Shown here piece by piece: positions 10,860-23,154 of a stretch of 64,000 bases of DNA. A program made the position numbers and the translations under genes. The number at the start of each line of letters is the position of its first letter. Positions within the stretch are counted from its first letter, which is position 1. The DNA comes from Coffea arabica (Eukaryota > Streptophyta > Magnoliopsida > Gentianales > Rubiaceae): assembly GCF_036785885.1 (NCBI RefSeq), contig NC_092323.1, positions 21,894,501-21,958,500 on the forward strand, written 5' to 3'. The notes below the pieces were generated by a model, which saw only the letters and a program-made list of their open reading frames with translations, was not told the origin of the DNA and did not search any database.

Positions 10860-13151
10860 ATGTCTAACCTCTTGCCGATTGGGGATATCATGCCTGATAT
10901 GAAAAACTGGTCATGTATCATAACAGTTCAGGAAAAGCAACAGGTCACGGATTTTATGGGAACACCAACCAAAAAGCAAAAGTTTGTCTTCTATGATTCA
11001 GAGGTTACATTTTAGAACCTGAAATGACCATTAATTATTTGATCTTTTATTTATTTGTCCATCGTATTTGTTATGTGTAATTTTTTTTGCGTGTTGATAG
11101 GGCTCTAAAGTTGAAGGGATAATCTTCAATGCTGATATTCCAAGGATGAGTCCTATGCTGCAGGTTTATAAGAGATATAAAATTTCAAATGCTGATGTCA
11201 GGACTATTCCGCCAAAGTTTCAAAGTGCTGAATTAACCAAATAGTGGGTGATCACTTCAAAAACTGTCATTGAAGAAATCGATGGCAATGAAGATATTAT
11301 GCCTGTTAAATTTGCTTTCACTAAGTTTGCTGATTTAGCTGAATACATGGATGATAGAAGCAAGTCCGTCGGTGAGTATGCAAATAGTCTATCATTCATA
11401 TTTTTATCACAAATCGTTATTTTCTCAGCTTGCCTTCTTTTTCTTTGCAGATGTCCTCGGAGTGGTGATCAGTTCATTAGCCATGAAGATAATCACTAGA
11501 AACTCCAAACAGTCAAATGTTCAAAAATTTGTCCTCCTCAATGAAGAGTAAGCAATCTTTTTAACAATCACTACACACTCTTTTACTGGCCTTATCTCAC
11601 TTTTCCTATATCTTTGAATCATTTCCCTCCTGACTTTTATATCAATGTTAGGTCTCAAATTGTACTGCTATCTTTATGGGATGATTTCGTGAACAATGAA
11701 GGTCAAGTTATATTGAATAACATGCAAAGCTATCCTGTTATTATTGGTCGAAGGCTGAAAGTTAACAACTACAATGGTCTGTTGAAATGCTGTCTTTTTT
11801 GTATTATAACCTTTATTTGTATACCAAGATTCTCAATCATAGTTCAATCTTTATTCTGTTGTTTATTCTACAGGTGTTTCTCTCCCTACTTGGTTCGATT
11901 CTGCATTGCTTGTTGATCCACCAATACAGGAAGCAAGGCAGCTCAAAAATTGGTGCAATGACATTAACGAATATTTTTTTTATGCATCTCAGTGTCACTT
12001 GTATCTTTACACCAACCGATAATTTCCTTACACCATTTTTTTTTGTAGGGCAATGAGGAATACTAAGTCAATTGCAGGAATCATTGATGCAAAGAGTTAC
12101 ATTAAATACAATCCTGTACTTTCTTTAAAAAGGGACCAGAAAACTACTCTAATTTGCAATGTTACCCCATCACAGAAGGTAATCAAATGATAGCCTGTTA
12201 TGTAATTTTATAGCTTCATATCTGTTCAGCCTTTCATCTAATAAATGTCTATCTTTTAGACTGCTTGGGTCAAGGCAAAGCTCTCCTTTGAACATATCTT
12301 CCAGAAATATTGGTACATGAGTTGTGCAAAGTGCTACCGAGCTACAGCAGCAGACTATGGAATTGAGTTTACTTGTAATTCATGCAAGGAGAAAAGCCCC
12401 GCTATGCCTAGATCGTGTATTACCGAATCACTAACTTTAATTATGCTGCTTAATTTCTCTTAAACTTAATGTTACACCATATATAGCCTAAGCGTTTGTA
12501 TGCTTATCTTTCAGATGCCGGTTTGACGTTGATTTGAGCGATGACAGTAGAGTTATACCTACTTCTATCTTTGGAGATCTAGCAGAAAATATTCTCACCT
12601 TCACTGGCCTTGAAGCAATGGATCACTTTAATCAGGTTATTTTAATTGATCAAATTTAATGATAAGTGTAGTATTTCCATGTCGCCTTATATATTCTGTC
12701 CTTCTTCCAGAATCTTGAGCTGCCACTCGAGTTTGTTCATACGCAGCTTAAAACAAAAACATTTCTGGTTCACATTAAACCAGTCCAAACGCAGCTCGTT
12801 GATGCCAGACAGCGTTATACCGTTTTATATTGCTCTGAAACTGAACCAGAATTCGGTTGTCCTCAGTTAACACATGAACCAGAATCTGTCTCTCTTTCGA
12901 TTGACCAGCAGACAGAAAATGAGCAGCTACTGACAGCAGGTTGATAAATATACCTAGAGTTGTGATACATAACTATATTTTCTCTCAATCAACTATTAGC
13001 TTAACTAAGCATTGCGCTTACAGGACATGGTGGTTCTAGCTCAAAAGTGTGCCTTCGACTCAGCCAAAAGTTTGACGAAGTAGAAACTCTCGACAGCAAT
13101 GACTTTGACAGTCCAAATGCTGACTCCAAGAAGAAAGCAAAATTAGGCTGA
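10860..13151 (+). pseudogene. RPA70-like single-strand DNA-binding protein gene of the Helitron, ten exons, one stop
   Basis: Replication protein A large-subunit homologue; RPA coats single-stranded DNA, and in Helitrons it may assist rolling-circle transposition (inference). Exons read by eye: 10860-11003, 11101-11371, 11451-11547, 11652-11776, 11874-11952, 12049-12178, 12260-12414, 12515-12635, 12711-12939, 13024-13151. All nine introns are GT-AG, phases match, and the exons total 1479 bases, exactly 493 codons. The protein has tandem OB folds (exons 1-5), a C4 zinc-finger OB fold (CAKC and CNSC, exon 7), a conserved FDVDLSDD...SIFGD block (exon 8) and a basic Lys-rich tail. The only defect is TAG at 11242-11244 in exon 2. 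It starts 115 bp after the RepHel stop, same strand. Exon 1 follows a TTTATAG acceptor-like sequence, so an upstream 5' leader exon is possible. Confidence 0.8.
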
Positions 13152-13329
13152 ATTGCCTTCACTACCTTTTGGATTGCTTAGACATTAATATTTTTTTGGT
13201 TCTGTCATCTGCACTTCTATGCTTAGGCAGATTGTTAGTGGCTTTTGGAAATACTACTCATCCATTCACAATTCCCTGGCTTTTGTACGTGGTTATCTAC
13301 TAAACAGCTTTTGTCATGACCATTGAACT

Positions 13330-15142
13330 TTGATAATAGCACCTGTATCAAAGTTCTTGTCCGGCTTTCAAAGATTGACTGAAATCCTCCATCTAAGGAA
13401 GCATAAGGATTTTTACAGATATCTTTGGATACCTGACGATGAACTCCCTTTCTGTGGAACTGACAGCTACAATTGTTGCTATCACTTTCGAACATCCAAT
13501 TTTGTATGTATACTTATTCATTTATTACACAAGGCTGCATTTTTTCAAATCAAACTTATATATTCACTTCCTGCTACTTACATGTTAGACTATCTGCTCC
13601 ACTTAACATACCAAGTACACGTTAAATTATAATTTTGCTTTCAAACCATTAAAGCATTGCAGATGCATTACTTTACATGCTGTCAATTGACAGCTCACAC
13701 TTAATGTTTACCATTCAATTGTCTTTTCTATTCATTGTTCCTTACCTTCCTCTACTGCAACTAATAAATCTTTTCAATGGTGGTAGGAAAAATCTTGTAC
13801 TTAGCATTAAAACCAATCAAAAATGTACTCTTTTTATATTCATCTTTTCTTTATATATATGCTCTTTATCTTTTACAAGATCATACATAGAAAACTGTCC
13901 ACCATACAATTGCATCATACAATTTCTGCAGAAGAACTTGTCAATAGGTAAGTTGCTCTGCGATCTATTTCTAGCACTCATAAGATAATACAGGCTTGTG
14001 CTTGCAATTTCTGTTAACAAGCCGCTTTTTTGCTTTTTCGATTCTTCAGCTTTCTTTTTGATAGATCAATGGCAGAAACAATGTTTGTATCTCCGACGAA
14101 TTTTCCTTCGACAAATAGCTGTTTACCAGCTTGCTGTTTTCTACTCAAATGCATCCACAGAGGGCAAGTTAACTTTTAATTCGTGTTCACTTATATTGCA
14201 GCATTTACAGTTGAATAGCTTGGTATTGTTTGACGTTGTTTTCCTGCCTCATTTTTTCAAGGTATTACCTAGTCAGTTTGAATTGTTACTTCATCAGCAT
14301 CATTGCAATAGAATCGTTCTAAGGTTTGGACTGCGGCAATGGACTATCGCAGTTACTGATCACGCATTCCAAGAAGGATGGGATGCTTTTTGTGAACACA
14401 ACATTGTTAAAAGACATGACACGTTGTTACTTCGACATAGCTGAAATCTGATATTTGATGTCATTCACTTTTGTGAACTGCAAAAACAAGTTTTATTGCC
14501 CTAGACAGTTCCCCTACCAGACCTTTTGCACATGAATGTCATTGCATCACGAGGTCAAAATATCACTATATTTATCTCATATCCTCATCCATATCATATA
14601 TAATTTTTAATTTATAACATAATTACTGATTGCAGATGATATCCATACACCTACTAGACAGCAGCAAGTTGCTTCCTCACTGAGGCCAAATTTCTGCCAA
14701 GATCTATCTGATTCGATTTGCTTTTATAAAACATTTAGCTCTGCAACTCCAAACAGTTTGGTAAGCTATTCCATGTTTACCCGCATTTTCTTTGTCATCT
14801 AAACTTTTTTTGAATCAATTTCCTTTTCTTTCTGCATATCTTCTGATATACACCTCTTCATGACAGAAAATTCCACGCTTTATTGATCACTTCATCAATG
14901 GTACCAAGACTCCCATGTTGCTTATCAATACTGGAAACAAAAATGCTCAGATAGGTGTAAAACATAAACGCCTTCACCAAAACTGGAGAGATTTCATTCT
15001 TGAGCATCGACTGCAACACAACGAAACTCTTGTTTTTGTTCCGGAATATGAAAATATATTTACAGTTTTAGTTTTCGACGATACTGGAGTTGAAAATATT
15101 TTTCCTTGGTATCACACATTCAATATTTATTCAAATGCCTAA
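13330..15142 (+). pseudogene. B3 DNA-binding domain (REM-type) gene fragment inside the Helitron
   Basis: Plant B3 domains are transcription-factor DNA-binding modules. Three pieces are visible. 13345-13500 is a weak candidate for a first B3 N-terminal part (SKFLSGFQRLTEIL) followed by GTATGT. 14305-14485 is a clear B3 C-terminal half (RIVLRFGLRQWTIAV, EGWDAFCEHN, LIFDVIHF), interrupted by TGA at 14442-14444. 14874-15142 is a second B3 domain (IPRFIDHFINGTKTPMLLI, WRDFILEH, ETLVFVPE, FTVLVFDDTG) ending in TAA at 15140-15142 and preceded by an AG acceptor. Between them are intron-like gaps and 14637-14761, an open linker exon. Same strand as RPA, about 180 bp downstream. It is either a captured host REM gene or a standing cargo of this Helitron family. 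Confidence 0.6.
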
Positions 15143-15333
15143 AGAATTTAGCTGGACTATGCTGTGTAATCTACCTATGAATTAAATACATTACTGGTAA
15201 TTTTCGCTTCTTCTTAGCTAAACTATACAGACACTAGCTGACGATCCTTGATACATTACTTCTTGTTTCAATTAATTAATATTATAAAATTAATTACTCA
15301 ACTAGGCATTACTGGGCATCATTACATTCACAC

Positions 15334-15363
15334 ACCGCGCATCGTGCGGTGATACCCTCCTAG
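15334..15363 (+). other. Helitron 3' terminus: hairpin plus CTAG
   Basis: ACCGCGC (15334-15340) pairs with GTGCGGT (15344-15350) around loop ATC, with one G-T wobble. Nine bases later comes CTAG (15360-15363), followed by T at 15364, as expected for Helitron insertion between A and T. It marks the right end of the element above. Confidence 0.8.
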
Positions 15364-18000
15364 TTCAACTTAAAAAGATGTTGTCCAAATCCCTTAAATT
15401 AGTTGGTGGTCGTCCTCCTGCATGCTTAAGTCACGTGCACTGTGGATTGGAAGTTGCTTTTTTGAACAGAGTGGTTCTTTCCGTTTTCTTCTTTTCTTCT
15501 TTTTATTCTTCTTGTTGTGTTATATTATATTTATTGTGGTGCTGGATTTCTCTTTTTCCCCCTATTCCCCCCAAACTCTGCTGCTATTTAATTGCTTGCC
15601 ATGTTATTATTTTTGCATTATGTGTATTACTGTTATTATTAGTACTGTATTATTTGTATTAGAATGTATAATTTTGTGGTGTTGCTACATTTCTTATATT
15701 GGTTTGGTTCTCTTTTTTTCCCCGGTTTCTTTTTTCCTTTTTTTCCCCCAAATTCTCTTGCTATTAAATTGCTTGCCATATTATTATTAATTTATTATTA
15801 TTATTATTAGAATATTAAGTTGCACCATTGTGTTGTTTTCTCCTTTTTTCCGGAATAATAAGTTGCCAAAATAATTACACTTGCAAAAATTCTTTATGAA
15901 TTGTGGTGCTTTTGAGAGGTCTTTGCTGAATCGTTGGATTTAATAAAGGATCTTTTATGTATGAATGAATAATGGAATTTGCGTGTGTTATGAGTTAAAT
16001 ACGTGTAATCGGCTGACCATGTCCTAGTTTAGTAGCTAAAGATAAGGATGTAGAAATTAGGTATCCTAACTTTAAATCTCATGTTGACTTTTTTTTACCG
16101 ACAATATTTTTTCTCAAGGTTATTGTTTTTTATAATATTTTTGTTATTATAATAGAATATGCAATTGTGCTATTATGTAGTTTATTCCTTTTTCTCGATT
16201 AATAGTTTTCCAAAGAAATTGCGCCTGCCAAAATTCTTTATTATTACGTGGTACTTTTCCTTTTTGGATAGAATGCTTCCTTCCGTTTTGGTCTTTTTTG
16301 TTCTTTATATATTATATTATATTTGTGGTGGTGCCGCATTTCTTACCGGTTTTGCTCTTTTTTCCCCTTCTTGTTCCTTTTTTTTCTCCCAAAAACTTTG
16401 TTGCGGTTAAATTGCTTACCATATTGTTACTTTATTATTATATTAATATTATTATATTATGATTATTACTGTTATCTACCTTTCACAGGGAGTAATAATT
16501 GTTGCACCGCAACTAGAATTCTTATCGTCTTTTTTTATGTAAATGTATAAATGATGATATAATTGTGGTGCAACTGGAATGCTTATTGCTTTTGAAATGT
16601 TTTCTATTTTTTTTGTATGAATTATGATATTCGCTTGTATCTTACAAATTGGATATGGATAGGATCCTATTTTTTCCCTTGCTAGATGGGGTTGTTATTT
16701 TTCCTTTTCTTTTATACCTTTTCCTATTTTTTTATAAACAATTGATATCTTTTTCTATTTTTTTTGCGGGGGTTTTACTCTTTCTTTTTTTATTTGAATT
16801 CTATTGCTTATGTAATAAAAATTGTAAAAGATGTCCTTTTTAGTGATAAATGTTTTGTGCACGTTTATTCTTTTGTTGTGTGATAAAATGTACAATTGTA
16901 CCACTATATTTTTTACTGTTATTTTTAATAATAGATTAAGAAAAAAATTCATCCTGAATTTTTTACTACTTGTTTTACCGTGTCTTTGTCGTGATTATAT
17001 GTTTAAATTGTAATTTTTATGAGCTTTTTTTATAATAAAATATATAATTGTATTACTTAGTTGTTTTCTTTCTATTTTTAATAATAAGTTAGAGAAAAAA
17101 CTATTCACAAATTTTTTTACCCACTTTGCAATAAGTTTGTATTAAATTTTGTGTCCAGAGTTTCATTAAGGTCTTCTCTTTTTTGAATTAAGGAAAAGAA
17201 ATATGTTTGAGATATGATTGTAGTGCGGTTGCAATCCTTATTATTAATTTTATTAAGAGGCCTTTCATGTACAAATAAATGATGAAATTCACCTATGTCA
17301 TAAATTACATAGAGGTGCAACCAGCCTCAGAGGCCTTGGTTTAATAGTTAAGATTTAGGTTTTAGGAATTAGAGGTTCTAAGTATAAATCTTCTTGTCCC
17401 TTATTTGTCTCTTAAGTTCCACTTGTCCTTTGCCCAAAAAAAAAATTGAAAAAAAAATAGATACAGGTGTCATCTATTTCATTTTTAAACTCTTGAATGG
17501 AGTTGTTTTATTTTTTTAAACAATTCATGTCTTTTTCTCTTTTTTTTTTTTGCGTGGGTTTATTCTCCTTTGCTATTTGAACTCTATTTCTATGATTCTA
17601 ATGCACAATAATAATCATAGAAAATTTTTTAACCGGCAATATTGTTTTATGACTTTGCCGTCTTTTTATAATAAAATATACAATTGTGTTACTATGTTGT
17701 GTTGTTCTCTTTTTTGTCCAAATAATACATTAGAAAAAAAATATCCCTACCAAAAATATCTATAAATAGTATTAGTTTTAAGAGGTCTTTTATGTATTAT
17801 TTTTAAGAGGCCTTTCATGTACAAATAAATGATGGAATTTGCGTGTGTCATAAATTAGATCTAGGTGCAATCTGCTAAGGAGATTTTAATTTAGTAGCTA
17901 AAGTTGAGACTCAAAAAATTAAAAATTTTAGATTCAAATCCTCCGACAATACTTTTTTTTCAAGTTTACCGTCTTTTTTTATAATAACATATCTATATTT
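15364..18000 (+). repeat. T-rich block of degenerate internal repeats
   Basis: No credible gene; ORFs here are Phe/Leu-rich by-products of T-rich DNA. Two repeat types recur. Type 1 reads TTTGTGGTGnTGC...ATTTCTTA...then CCCAAA..CTnTTGCnrTTAAATTGCTT.CCAT, at about 15530-15610, 15670-15785 and 16320-16435. Type 2 reads AAGAGG(C/T)CTTT..TGTA..AAT.AATG.(A)AATT, then a tRNA-like TTTAGTAG(C)TAAAG segment, at about 15912-16075, 17255-17400 and 17805-17950. Related sequence reappears at 22660-22740 just ahead of the second Helitron-like end, so this block is probably part of one or more old non-autonomous Helitrons. Confidence 0.5.
17325..17458 (+). repeat. tRNA-derived SINE-like copy with A-rich tail
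   Basis: A-box-like CCTTGGTTTAATAGTTAA (17334-17351), B-box-like GGTTCTAAGTATAAATC (17374-17390), a body with CTCTTAAGTTCCACTTGTCC, and a tail of A-runs. It shares order and sequence with the copies at 28325 and 29187. Headless or tail-less relatives are seen near 16015-16080 and 17885-17945. Confidence 0.5.
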
Positions 18001-21000
18001 ATATCTACTAGATGAAGAAATGTCCTCTTTCACCATAGCTACCCTTATTGTTTGACATGTGGCAGCGGGAACGGAGAGATTTTTCTCCAGCAGGGTCACT
18101 CGACATTCGAGCCATCAAATGACTTCAAGATCAATTCTTTGTTAGGCTCTAAACTTTTAACAAAGGAGCCCAACCACTTGTTGTAAGAAAAATCAAACGA
18201 GTCAGAGGATGCCTCTGATAGTCATAGCCATGCATCTCCTCCAAATTCTTTCTTTCTCCAACTTTTAGTGTACTTCCGGTCTATTTAATTTCAAATTTGA
18301 TATGTTTGTCCATAAAATCAGCCACTTTTGTGCTATTTATTGACCATGATTCAATATTTTTCTAATGGATCTCTCCCAACCTTTGCATTTTTAGCCTGTA
18401 TACCTTCTCGTTGTCTTGGACGTTGGATTACACCTAATTCTCAGATTTTCAGCAATATAATTTCTGTACTTTTTCCTCAAAATTTGCAACCCTTTCTCTC
18501 ATTTCTCTTTACCGGGGACTCTTGACACTCGCTGCTTCCCCTTTTTCATTTGTTTTCTATCAAAGCTATCCTTTACATTTGATTTCTTTTTTTTTTTTTG
18601 GCAATTTACTTACTTTATTTTTGGAATTTTATTTTATGGTTTGGTAGGAAACTAGGATTTCATACGAAAGCACCCTTTGCGTTGTTTAGTTCATATTTCA
18701 GGCTTTGAGCTAATATCTAAGAGCCCATATTTTGGCGAAGTATCCCTGATGGAGTTGTGGATGACCTCTCCCTAAATTGCAACCTTGTATGTAGCCATAG
18801 CGTTGCTATTATCTCCTTGCTGATTTCGTGGGAAATCTGACGCTAATTTTAATTGGGAAATCCACTACTTCAGTGATTTCAATTTAAATAATTTTTTATT
18901 GTGTTGTGATACCAATTTAAATTCTTATTTGTGAATTTGATTATTTACAGGTTTTCTTGCCATGTAAATACCTACACAGCAGTACTCTAACACAATAGCT
19001 AGGTACTTCTTGTATGTTTCGATATTCAGCAAGTCTTATTTTTTGTGCATTTTTTATTTAGTGTTAGAATTTTCTGGGATTAAAGTCTTCCAAACAAGCT
19101 TGGGTTTCATTCAGATATATACTTATAGTTGTTAGCATGAACTGTTTCTAATGTGGTAAACTTAATGTCATGAAAGGACTGTGCATTTCTAAACTTAATG
19201 TCTTGGAAGGACTGTGCATTTTCAAAAGTATTCGTACTTTGAAGGAGGGGCTGCTACATGAGGTTATGATTTCTAAAACTCCTGATGATTAGTTTTTCAT
19301 CCTAAAAAAGTCATGCTTTGGAATTATTTTAAATTACTTTGCAGGATGAAGGATTACATATTAAACCTTTGACCTCTTTGTGAACAATTATTAGACAGAG
19401 GAAATAAAGTTATTTATTTTGATCTATTTCTCCTTCTATATTTTGGGTTTTTATCCTATGCAAGTTCCTATATTTTTTTCCCTCTTTTGGTCAGAATCTC
19501 AATGGTAGTTCTTGATAAACTTTACATAGTACTTGCAGCAAAAATTTTGTTTAGGTAATTATACATGTGTGTGTGTTCTTTTGTTTTCTGTAAAATGGCA
19601 GCCAAGTGTGAAATTTTGAATAAGTAAGAGTGTGCGAGTCTGTCCGTTTTTCCCCCTTAAAAAATGGCAGCTGCATGTGTTTGTGTGCCTTTTTGCTTCT
19701 CTAAAAATGGTAGCTAAATTTGAATATGTGTCTGGTTTATTGGGAAAAGTTAAATGTAGCATTGACTGAATAAGTTGATATTGGTTTCTTAATAGGAATG
19801 CCAATGGCTTAATTCTTCTCGTTGCATTATTTGTAGGGAATGTTGAACGCTAAGGGGGTTTTTTCCCTCTCTAATTTGGATTTAGTCCCAGGGGAATATG
19901 AAGGTTGCATATCTTTTTGTTTTTGTGGTTTTACTGTCTCCCTAACCAATGAAAGATATATTTAAAGCAATCAGTTTTTATGGGGTGCAAAGCAAGATGC
20001 TTGCATTTTTGATCGACACACATGTTCATGGGATTTTAATATTTTTGTTTCTAGAGTCCTGTAACTGATCTGTGTTATTGTTTTTGAAGGATTGAAATTA
20101 TTGAAGGTTTCAGTGGATTTAGTGAAAAATCTCCACTTAGAGATGGAAGATGGAAAATGTCATCTACTGGAAAGTGAGTTTTAGATGTGGGCTCCTGTTA
20201 CTGAGGTGTGATGTATAATTTTCTGCTAGACATACGAATGGTCTCTTTTTTTTTTCTAATGTTAATAAGAACTTCTTAATGTTTTTATTTTCTTTATTAG
20301 TTTGGTACTTTAATGTGAATCTTAGAGGTAGTTTGGGTGATAACAGAGGATTCGCATGCTTAATTTTGCTTATGCTTTACAACTTTTTTTTTATTTTCTT
20401 TGTGGTATGTGCTGCTAAATCAACCTGTGTTTGTTTATGATGCATCAAAGTGAAATTACCTTGGGATGGACTGAATATGCCAAATGTATGCCTGATTGTT
20501 TCAGATGTCGGGCGTGTGAGCCATTAGTTTGTCATGTCCAAGCTGTTCCAGTTCCTTTGACCTCTCACTTGATTCAATTCCACATGTTCATTAATTAGTC
20601 ACAGCAATGTGGAATTTTTGGGTCAAATTGCATTTTCCCAAACGCATTGAAAAAGGTCATCATGGGAGGATATCTCTTGCATTGATAGCAAACCAGGTAA
20701 CTCTCTTGCACTTATATTATTTTTGGAGCTTTCTTATTTCAATTTACTAGTCTTGGTTGTGAATTTTGATCAATGTTTCGATATACATGATTTGGTAGCT
20801 CACACATGCCTTAAACTATTGATTGGTTCCTAGTTGCTTTGAGTTTTAAAAAATAAGGACTGCAAGAAAAACTGAAAAAAGTATGATTGCAGTAAAACTA
20901 CAAAGAATCTTGAGACTTTATGTTATCATGTCTTCGATTAGTAAGATATTCCTTGGGAAACTGCATGCATTGACAGGTTAAGAGGCAAACCAATTAAAGG

Positions 21001-22660
21001 TTCCATTTGACATACTATCAAGCCTTGATGATAATATTTTGTAGTAAAAAAAGAAAGCAGAAAGTAATTTCTAAAAAATCTTGCAGCATTAGTTATCATC
21101 TTCAGTGCCTTGGGAAAACTCAATTAAACAGGTTAACAGCATTTGAATGCCAATATAATAAGGAAATACAGGTTATTTCCGATATATACGGCCTAGAATG
21201 TAAATTTTGGTGGGCTGAATTTTTTTGTAAATCCATAACAGTGGTCTAGCCTAAGTTATGCAAAGAAAGTTATTGTAATGAGAAGTTTCTTGCAATGTTT
21301 CATTTGCTTATTTAGTCCAATTACTTTTGAGATACTTTTCCATTTTCCAATTTCCATTTTAAGCATTTTTTTTCAACACGTGTCGTTTAGATCATTTTGT
21401 GCATGAATGTTGGAACTTCTCTTGAATTCTCACATGAAAAACATTTATCATCCCCACCTTCCAGTTCTGTACTTGTAGTTCGTTCCTGTAATACAAGTAG
21501 TGCGTCAACCAAGAGAGTGGGGTGGGCTGTAACTTCAAAGATCCTCACACCTTCAATCAAGCTTATCTGTTGAAGTAATGCTGGAAAATTTTTAAACACA
21601 TAGAGTCTTATTAGGATAGAGTCCTTAAGTGTGAGTACTTTCCTAATACCTCTTTTCTCCAGTAAGCCTGTTTGCTGCATCACTCTGTAGAATCTAGAAA
21701 GGCCTTCATAAGTCCCTCTCATTGCTCTTCAAGAACATGTCCTGGCAGTTTGGTGACGGATAATTCTTGGGCTTGACTAGTGCATAGGTTTTGAATCTTT
21801 ATTAATACTCGCCTTATTCCTGTCCATATGTTAAGTTAGAAGACATTGCCGATATCATTGCTGATATCTGTTCGTTATGAAGCGGTTTGCATTTGATAAT
21901 ACATTCCGACATTCATAAAGTTGTTATTTTAACTAATTTGAACACTTTAATTGGCAGAACGACCAAACGTCTGCCAACAAATGTGGACTCGATGGAATGC
22001 CACAAAATGATGGAAATGATCTTCCACCATAAACTGATGCATTGTGTGAAGAAAAATAATTTTTACTTTCTACAATATTTCTCTTTTGCTTTTGGTTTTT
22101 GCTATCCAATAAAGTAGTGCTCTTAACTTATAAACATGGCTATTGTTGACTTTCAGTTGTTAGTACTTCTGACTTAATTTACATGATCTTATCTAATTTA
22201 ATATCAGTGTATTCAGGAAGCAGAATTCAAGATTGATTTGTAGCACAAACATTAAATTGCTTTCCATGTTATTGCACAGTCCAAAATATTAAACCCATTT
22301 ACGCTCCCTCAACAAAGGAAAATAACTTAAAGCAAAATCCATTACACTGTAACAAAATCCACAAATTTTACCGTAAAATTTTAGATACAATTATCCACAA
22401 TACTTAAATTAAACTTAAAAAAGAATATGAAATTTCCTTTACATATGAATGACATTGTGCAATTTACTACTATCTTATCTTATTTTGAGACTAACAAAAC
22501 AACACACATGTCTAAACATACACTCACAAAGAAGCAGCAAACTACATTCTGTTTTTTTTTTTTTTTTAACTTAGCAAAAATCAAGTGCATTCGGATGTAA
22601 AAATCACCTCACATTTACGAGTAACCAATACCTTGTACATGTATCGGTATGTTGTTCACC
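18000..22660. other. Unrecognised region with scattered exon-like pieces
   Basis: No domain is recognisable. Exon-like pieces on the plus strand flanked by AG or GT include 20090-20174 (after TTTTTGAAG), about 20607-20698 (open in one frame, followed by GTAACT), and 21957-22034, which is open for about 25 codons after TTGGCAG and ends in TAA with Gln/Asn/Asp-rich residues, like a last exon. On the minus strand 21722-21387 is a 111-codon frame. These could be parts of a captured host gene in a non-autonomous Helitron ending at 22842, but nothing ties them to a known family. Confidence 0.3.
21387..21722 (-). CDS. Unrecognised 111-residue ORF
   Basis: An ATG-started frame with ordinary amino-acid composition (no low complexity), beginning MRGTYEGLSRFY, with a Leu/Ile-rich middle and an acidic, Ser/Cys-containing end. 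I see no known domain, signal peptide or membrane segment. It sits alone in AT-rich DNA between possible plus-strand exon pieces, and the plus strand of the same stretch is also open for about 55 codons. It may be a chance ORF. Confidence 0.2.
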   Translation of the reverse strand: MRGTYEGLSRFYRVMQQTGLLEKRGIRKVLTLKDSILIRLYVFKNFPALLQQISLIEGVRIFEVTAHPTLLVDALLVLQERTTSTELEGGDDKCFSCENSREVPTFMHKMI

Positions 22661-22842
22661 TTTTTTTTTCCAAATAATAAATTAACAAACAAAATGTCAC
22701 AACAAAAAATCCCCATAAATTGTATTGCTTTTAAGTGGTCGTTTGTGCATTGATCGGACATGATTTTGTGCATATTTTTAATTTGTCACCGTGGGCATCA
22801 TTTAATTTCTCACCATGTGCAAGCACGGTATTTATCTGCTAG
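22660..22842 (+). mobile_element. 3' end of a second, non-autonomous Helitron of the same family
   Basis: ACCATGT (22812-22818) pairs with GCACGGT (22823-22829) around GCAA, with one mismatch and one wobble, followed nine bases later by CTAG (22839-22842) and T. The preceding GGGCATCATT segment matches GGGCATCATT at 15315-15324 upstream of the first Helitron hairpin. Only the right end is defined; the left boundary may lie anywhere after 15364. Confidence 0.6.
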
Positions 22843-23154
22843 TCAATAGAGAAAGGGCGTAGCAAAAGAATAGTAAAATTTGCCTCAAATGGTTGTTTTG
22901 TACACTTTGCGTATTGTTGTTATATGCAACCCATTTTCATTGGCATTGGATCCAGAAATAGCTTTGGATACCAAGCCAAAAGGAAAAGAAAATCTAAAAA
23001 TTTATGCAACCGTTATCTTTATATGTGTCTTTCTTCCTTGCTCTATTTTCATGTAGAAACCTTCTTTAATTGGCGGTACTTTTGGAAGTCTAAAGAAAGT
23101 AAATATCCTAAAACTTTTTCTTTACTGTTTCATCCTTTAGTTTCCACTCCAAGT

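Larger units (their letters stand above)
6984..15363 (+). mobile_element. RepHel Helitron carrying RPA-like and B3-domain genes, 5' end missing
   Basis: Rolling-circle transposon. In order it holds a decayed Rep/helicase (6984-10744), an RPA70-like gene (10860-13151), a B3-domain gene fragment (about 13330-15142), and a Helitron 3' terminus: a hairpin (15334-15350), a nine-base spacer and CTAG (15360-15363) followed by T. The 5' TC terminus and the Rep N-terminus are not seen; an LTR-like block lies where they should be. Plant Helitrons are known to encode RPA-like proteins beside RepHel; the B3 segment is an additional cargo. Confidence 0.8.

Noticed and set aside
15378..17013. Hydrophobic Phe/Leu/Tyr-rich ORFs that look like membrane proteins.
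   Set aside because: They follow from T-rich repeats; overlapping frames give similar peptides and no start or homology supports them.
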